Below, piece by piece: positions 6,880 to 9,117 of a stretch of 9,117 bases of DNA. Under the pieces are notes generated by a model. The model ran no database searches, was not told the origin of the DNA, and worked only from the letters and a program-made list of their open reading frames with translations. The stretch covers positions 1 through 9,117 of the forward strand of contig MGVN01000023.1 of NCBI GenBank assembly GCA_001800515.1, given 5' to 3'. A program made the position numbers and the translations under genes. Position 1 is the first letter of the stretch. Each line of letters starts with the position of its first letter. Source of the stretch: Elusimicrobia bacterium RIFOXYB2_FULL_49_7 (lineage in GTDB: Bacteria > Fibrobacterota > OXYB2-FULL-49-7).

Positions 6880-7791
6880 ATGCCAAAAATCCTGATTGTG
6901 GACGATGAGCCCGCTATCCGCTTTCTTCTGCAGGACATTCTTTCCGAATTGACCTACGAAACCCTGACTGCGGAGAATGGGGTGGAGGCACTGGCGGTTC
7001 TCGGTAAGGATCCCGGGGTGGATATGATTATTTCAGATATCAATATGCCTAAAATGATGGGATTTGAGTTGCTGGCCAAGGTGGAGACACTCTACCCTCA
7101 CATCAAACGGGTGCTGATAACCGCGTATAATGTGGAAGACTATCTTGCGCTTTCCGTTCAACACGGCATTTCCAACATCCTCACCAAGACCACCCCGTTC
7201 AACTTTGATGAAGTGACATCGGTTATCCAAAATCTGCTTTCCGAAAACGTCTTTGGTATCGATCATTTTCTTCGCCCAAACACACCCACGCACTCCATTG
7301 CCATCACCGACCCCTCGAAAATCCATGACTACACCCTGCAGATGTTGGAATCACTCCGGCCGCCGGGCAACAGCCACAACCTGGAAATGGTCGTGGTGGA
7401 ACTGCTGAATAATGCCATTTTTTACGGTATCAAAGACATGGATCCGGAAAAAAAAGAGGACTGGAATGACCAGTTTATCCTAAACGAAGGAGAGGTCAAC
7501 CTCTCCTGGGGAAAGGATGAAGAAAAAATCATTTTTTCGGTGAGCGATTCAGGCGGAAAACTGACCAAAAAGAAGGTACTACACTGGCTTTCACGCCAAA
7601 TTGACAAGGACGACACCGGCATGCCGGTCGGTCTCCTTGATTTTCACGGCCGGGGGTTTTTTATTTCCCGGGAATATGTGGATCGTCTGATTATTAATAT
7701 TAAAAAAAATATCCGTACCGAAATCATCTGCCTGCAATACGTGAAAGGTTCCTATCAGGGCCACAAACCCCTGTTAATCAATGAAATCTGA
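6880..7791 (+). CDS. Response regulator: REC receiver fused to RsbW-like HATPase domain
   Basis: A 303-residue cytoplasmic protein. Residues 1-120 form a receiver domain: acidic pocket Asp8-Asp9 (ILIVDDEP), phosphoacceptor Asp53 (SDINMP), switch Thr81 and Lys103. The usual Lys-Pro is replaced by K-T-T-P-F. After a linker (about 121-165), residues 166-285 resemble the GHKL ATPase of anti-sigma-factor kinases (HATPase_c_2): N box ELLNNAIFYG (174-183), a G1-like VSDSGGKL (221-228) and a G2-like GRGFFIS (257-263). There is no DNA-binding domain, PP2C domain, DHp helix or membrane segment. Phosphorylation at Asp53 may therefore control a kinase or partner-binding activity of RsbW type; this is inferred from domain order. 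The usual partners (sigma factor, STAS antagonist, sensor kinase) are absent here. The stop is one base before the probable ATG of the IcmF gene, indicating translational coupling. There is no Shine-Dalgarno before the ATG. Confidence 0.82.
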   Translation: MPKILIVDDEPAIRFLLQDILSELTYETLTAENGVEALAVLGKDPGVDMIISDINMPKMMGFELLAKVETLYPHIKRVLITAYNVEDYLALSVQHGISNILTKTTPFNFDEVTSVIQNLLSENVFGIDHFLRPNTPTHSIAITDPSKIHDYTLQMLESLRPPGNSHNLEMVVVELLNNAIFYGIKDMDPEKKEDWNDQFILNEGEVNLSWGKDEEKIIFSVSDSGGKLTKKKVLHWLSRQIDKDDTGMPVGLLDFHGRGFFISREYVDRLIINIKKNIRTEIICLQYVKGSYQGHKPLLINEI

Positions 7792-7792
7792 T

Positions 7793-9117
7793 ATGCCTTT
7801 TCGCCTCATTACCGCCACGGCCCTCTTTGACGGCCACGACGTATCGATAAACCTGTTTCGAAACCTATTGGTGCGGAAAGGAGTGGAGGTCATTCATCTG
7901 GGACACAGCCGTTCCGTAGAGGAAATCGTCTCAGCCGCGGTCCAGGAGGACGTGGACGCCATTCTCGTCAGCTCCTACCAGGGCGGTCATAACGAATTCT
8001 TCCGTTATACGGTTGATTCCTTAAAGGCAAACGGATGCGATCACATCCTTGTTTTCGGCGGCGGCGGCGGCGTCATTTTGCCCGAAGAAATCAGAAACCT
8101 TGAAGCATACGGAGTCTGTCGCCTCTACCACTCGGACGATGGTCAAAGATTGGGACTCAACGGCATTGCCGAGGATATCCTCAACCGTCTTCAAAAGAAA
8201 AGAGATAAGACGGAAAAAAAACATGCCCCGGAACCGACCCTTCCGGTCCTTTCTTTCGACAAGCCGGTCAACCTGGGCCGAGTCCTTTCGCAACTGGAAA
8301 ACGAAGGTCTTGCGGAAAATGCGACACCCGACCAGAAGCATCCTGCTGCATTAGTCATCGGCATCACCGGCACCGGCGGCAGCGGAAAAAGTTCGCTGAC
8401 CGATGAACTGGTCAATCGCTTTTTAAAGGTATCGCCGGATATTCGTATCGCAATCTTATCCGCAGACCCGACTAAAAGCACCAGTAACGGCGCCCTGCTC
8501 GGAGACCGCATCCGGATGAACGCCATTTACCATCCCCGCGTTTTCATGCGCAGCTTTGCCACACGCCAAAGCAACAGCGAATTGCCTGCGGTCATGGACC
8601 AAGCGGTTAAACTGCTTTCCGCAGCCGGTGCGCAAGTCATTTTTCTGGAAACCAGCGGCATCGGCCAGGGAGATCATGCGGTCACCCGTATTGCCGACAC
8701 CTCGATTTATGTCATGACCACGGAATACGGCTCCCCTTCCCAGCTGGAAAAGATAAATATGTTGGACCTGGCGGATTTCATCGTCATCAACAAATGCATG
8801 AAACCGGGCTCCGAAGACGCACTACGCGACGTGATCCTGAACTACTGTAAAGCCCGTCATCTTCCCCTGTCGCGAGGTGATGCCAAGGCATTGCTTCAAG
8901 CTCCGGTTCCGGTTTATGCCACAGAATCCAACCGTTTCAATGATTCGGGCGTTAACCGGCTCTTTCTGGACCTTCTGAAGAAATGGCCTGAAACACCGCC
9001 CTTTACGGTAACAGCCCATGACCTTCAACAACTCCCGACTGCGGGCCACCGCGATTTTTCCATCGGACTGCGTCACAACCCTCATTATCTCTCCGATGTG
9101 GCGGATCGGGTTGATCT
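7793..9117 (+). CDS. icmF: IcmF-type fused acyl-CoA mutase (B12-binding + MeaB-like G domain; 3' end outside window)
   Basis: An open frame of 441 codons runs off the right edge. Residues 3-133 are the cobalamin-binding domain: ALFDGHDVSIN (10-20, His15 being the likely cobalt ligand), SSYQGGH (60-66) and FGGGGGV (88-94), in the arrangement specific to IcmF. A charged linker (134-183) leads to the MeaB/ArgK-like G domain: P-loop GTGGSGKSS (193-201), SADPT (223-227), GDRIRMN (237-243) and ETSGIGQGD (286-294). The guanine-specificity NKxD motif reads NKCM (333-336). IcmF proteins are about 1,050-1,100 residues, so the mutase and substrate domains should follow. They isomerise isobutyryl-CoA and n-butyryl-CoA, or related branched acyl-CoAs, with adenosylcobalamin, and the G domain protects cofactor loading. 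Substrate type cannot be decided without the mutase domain. An in-frame ATG at 7781 would overlap the regulator gene by 11 bases; neither start has a clear Shine-Dalgarno. Confidence 0.9.
   Translation, partial: MPFRLITATALFDGHDVSINLFRNLLVRKGVEVIHLGHSRSVEEIVSAAVQEDVDAILVSSYQGGHNEFFRYTVDSLKANGCDHILVFGGGGGVILPEEIRNLEAYGVCRLYHSDDGQRLGLNGIAEDILNRLQKKRDKTEKKHAPEPTLPVLSFDKPVNLGRVLSQLENEGLAENATPDQKHPAALVIGITGTGGSGKSSLTDELVNRFLKVSPDIRIAILSADPTKSTSNGALLGDRIRMNAIYHPRVFMRSFATRQSNSELPAVMDQAVKLLSAAGAQVIFLETSGIGQGDHAVTRIADTSIYVMTTEYGSPSQLEKINMLDLADFIVINKCMKPGSEDALRDVILNYCKARHLPLSRGDAKALLQAPVPVYATESNRFNDSGVNRLFLDLLKKWPETPPFTVTAHDLQQLPTAGHRDFSIGLRHNPHYLSDVADRVD

Noticed and set aside
6568..6895. Short frames on both strands crossing the HEAT 3' end and the gap (94 codons plus, 97 codons minus)
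   Set aside because: They overlap the HEAT gene in other frames and owe their length to the inverted-repeat-rich gap. The translations show no domain, and neither has a ribosome site.
8021..8677. Frames of 73-111 codons on both strands within the IcmF gene
   Set aside because: Shadows of the long IcmF frame, which has P-loop and cobalamin motifs in order across this stretch.

Overview
The window looks like a piece of chromosome from an uncultured Gram-negative bacterium of the FCB superphylum (Bacteroidota, Fibrobacterota, Calditrichota, KSB1-type lineages). Three things point there: a secreted protein ending in an NPNPF-type FlgD-like/T9SS C-terminal sorting domain, a large metalloprotease + PD40 propeller + outer-membrane barrel fusion, and several genes with no Shine-Dalgarno sequence. 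The phylum is an inference; there is no rRNA or other marker gene here. I see no tRNA, rRNA, CRISPR array, transposase or phage gene.

Left part, minus strand (1-1732): a two-gene secreted module. A 504-residue BNR/Asp-box-like propeller protein with a C-terminal sorting domain is followed 42 bases later by the first 58 codons of another exported protein, whose N-terminus resembles the RIFT-barrel domain of PcRGLX/YetA-type (PL26-like) proteins. Both have strong AAGGAGG-type ribosome sites, and spot counts give lower GC than the rest of the window, which suggests an accessory polysaccharide-related cluster. A 185-base gap upstream carries a 16-base direct repeat with a 20-base period.

Middle, minus strand (1918-5674): an apparent two-gene operon. 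A 1097-residue exported protein joins a gluzincin-like protease domain (HELVH...EGLAEY), a PD40/TolB-like propeller, an Ala-Asp-Thr-rich linker and an Omp85-like barrel ending in Phe. A 147-residue protein with a C-terminal SEC-C zinc motif follows 19 bases downstream.

Right part, plus strand (5764-9117), divergent from the middle block: a cytoplasmic HEAT-repeat protein; a 165-base gap rich in nested inverted repeats; a response regulator whose receiver domain is fused to an RsbW-like HATPase domain; and, after one base, the 5' two-fifths of an IcmF-type acyl-CoA mutase (B12-binding domain, then MeaB-like G domain; the mutase domain lies beyond the edge). The near-zero spacing suggests that the signalling protein and the mutase are translated together.

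No established defence or mobile system is visible. The most unusual points are the REC-HATPase/IcmF coupling, the altered guanine-specificity motif in the IcmF G domain, the protease-propeller-barrel fusion, the tandem operator-like repeat, and the signs of leaderless transcription at two genes.
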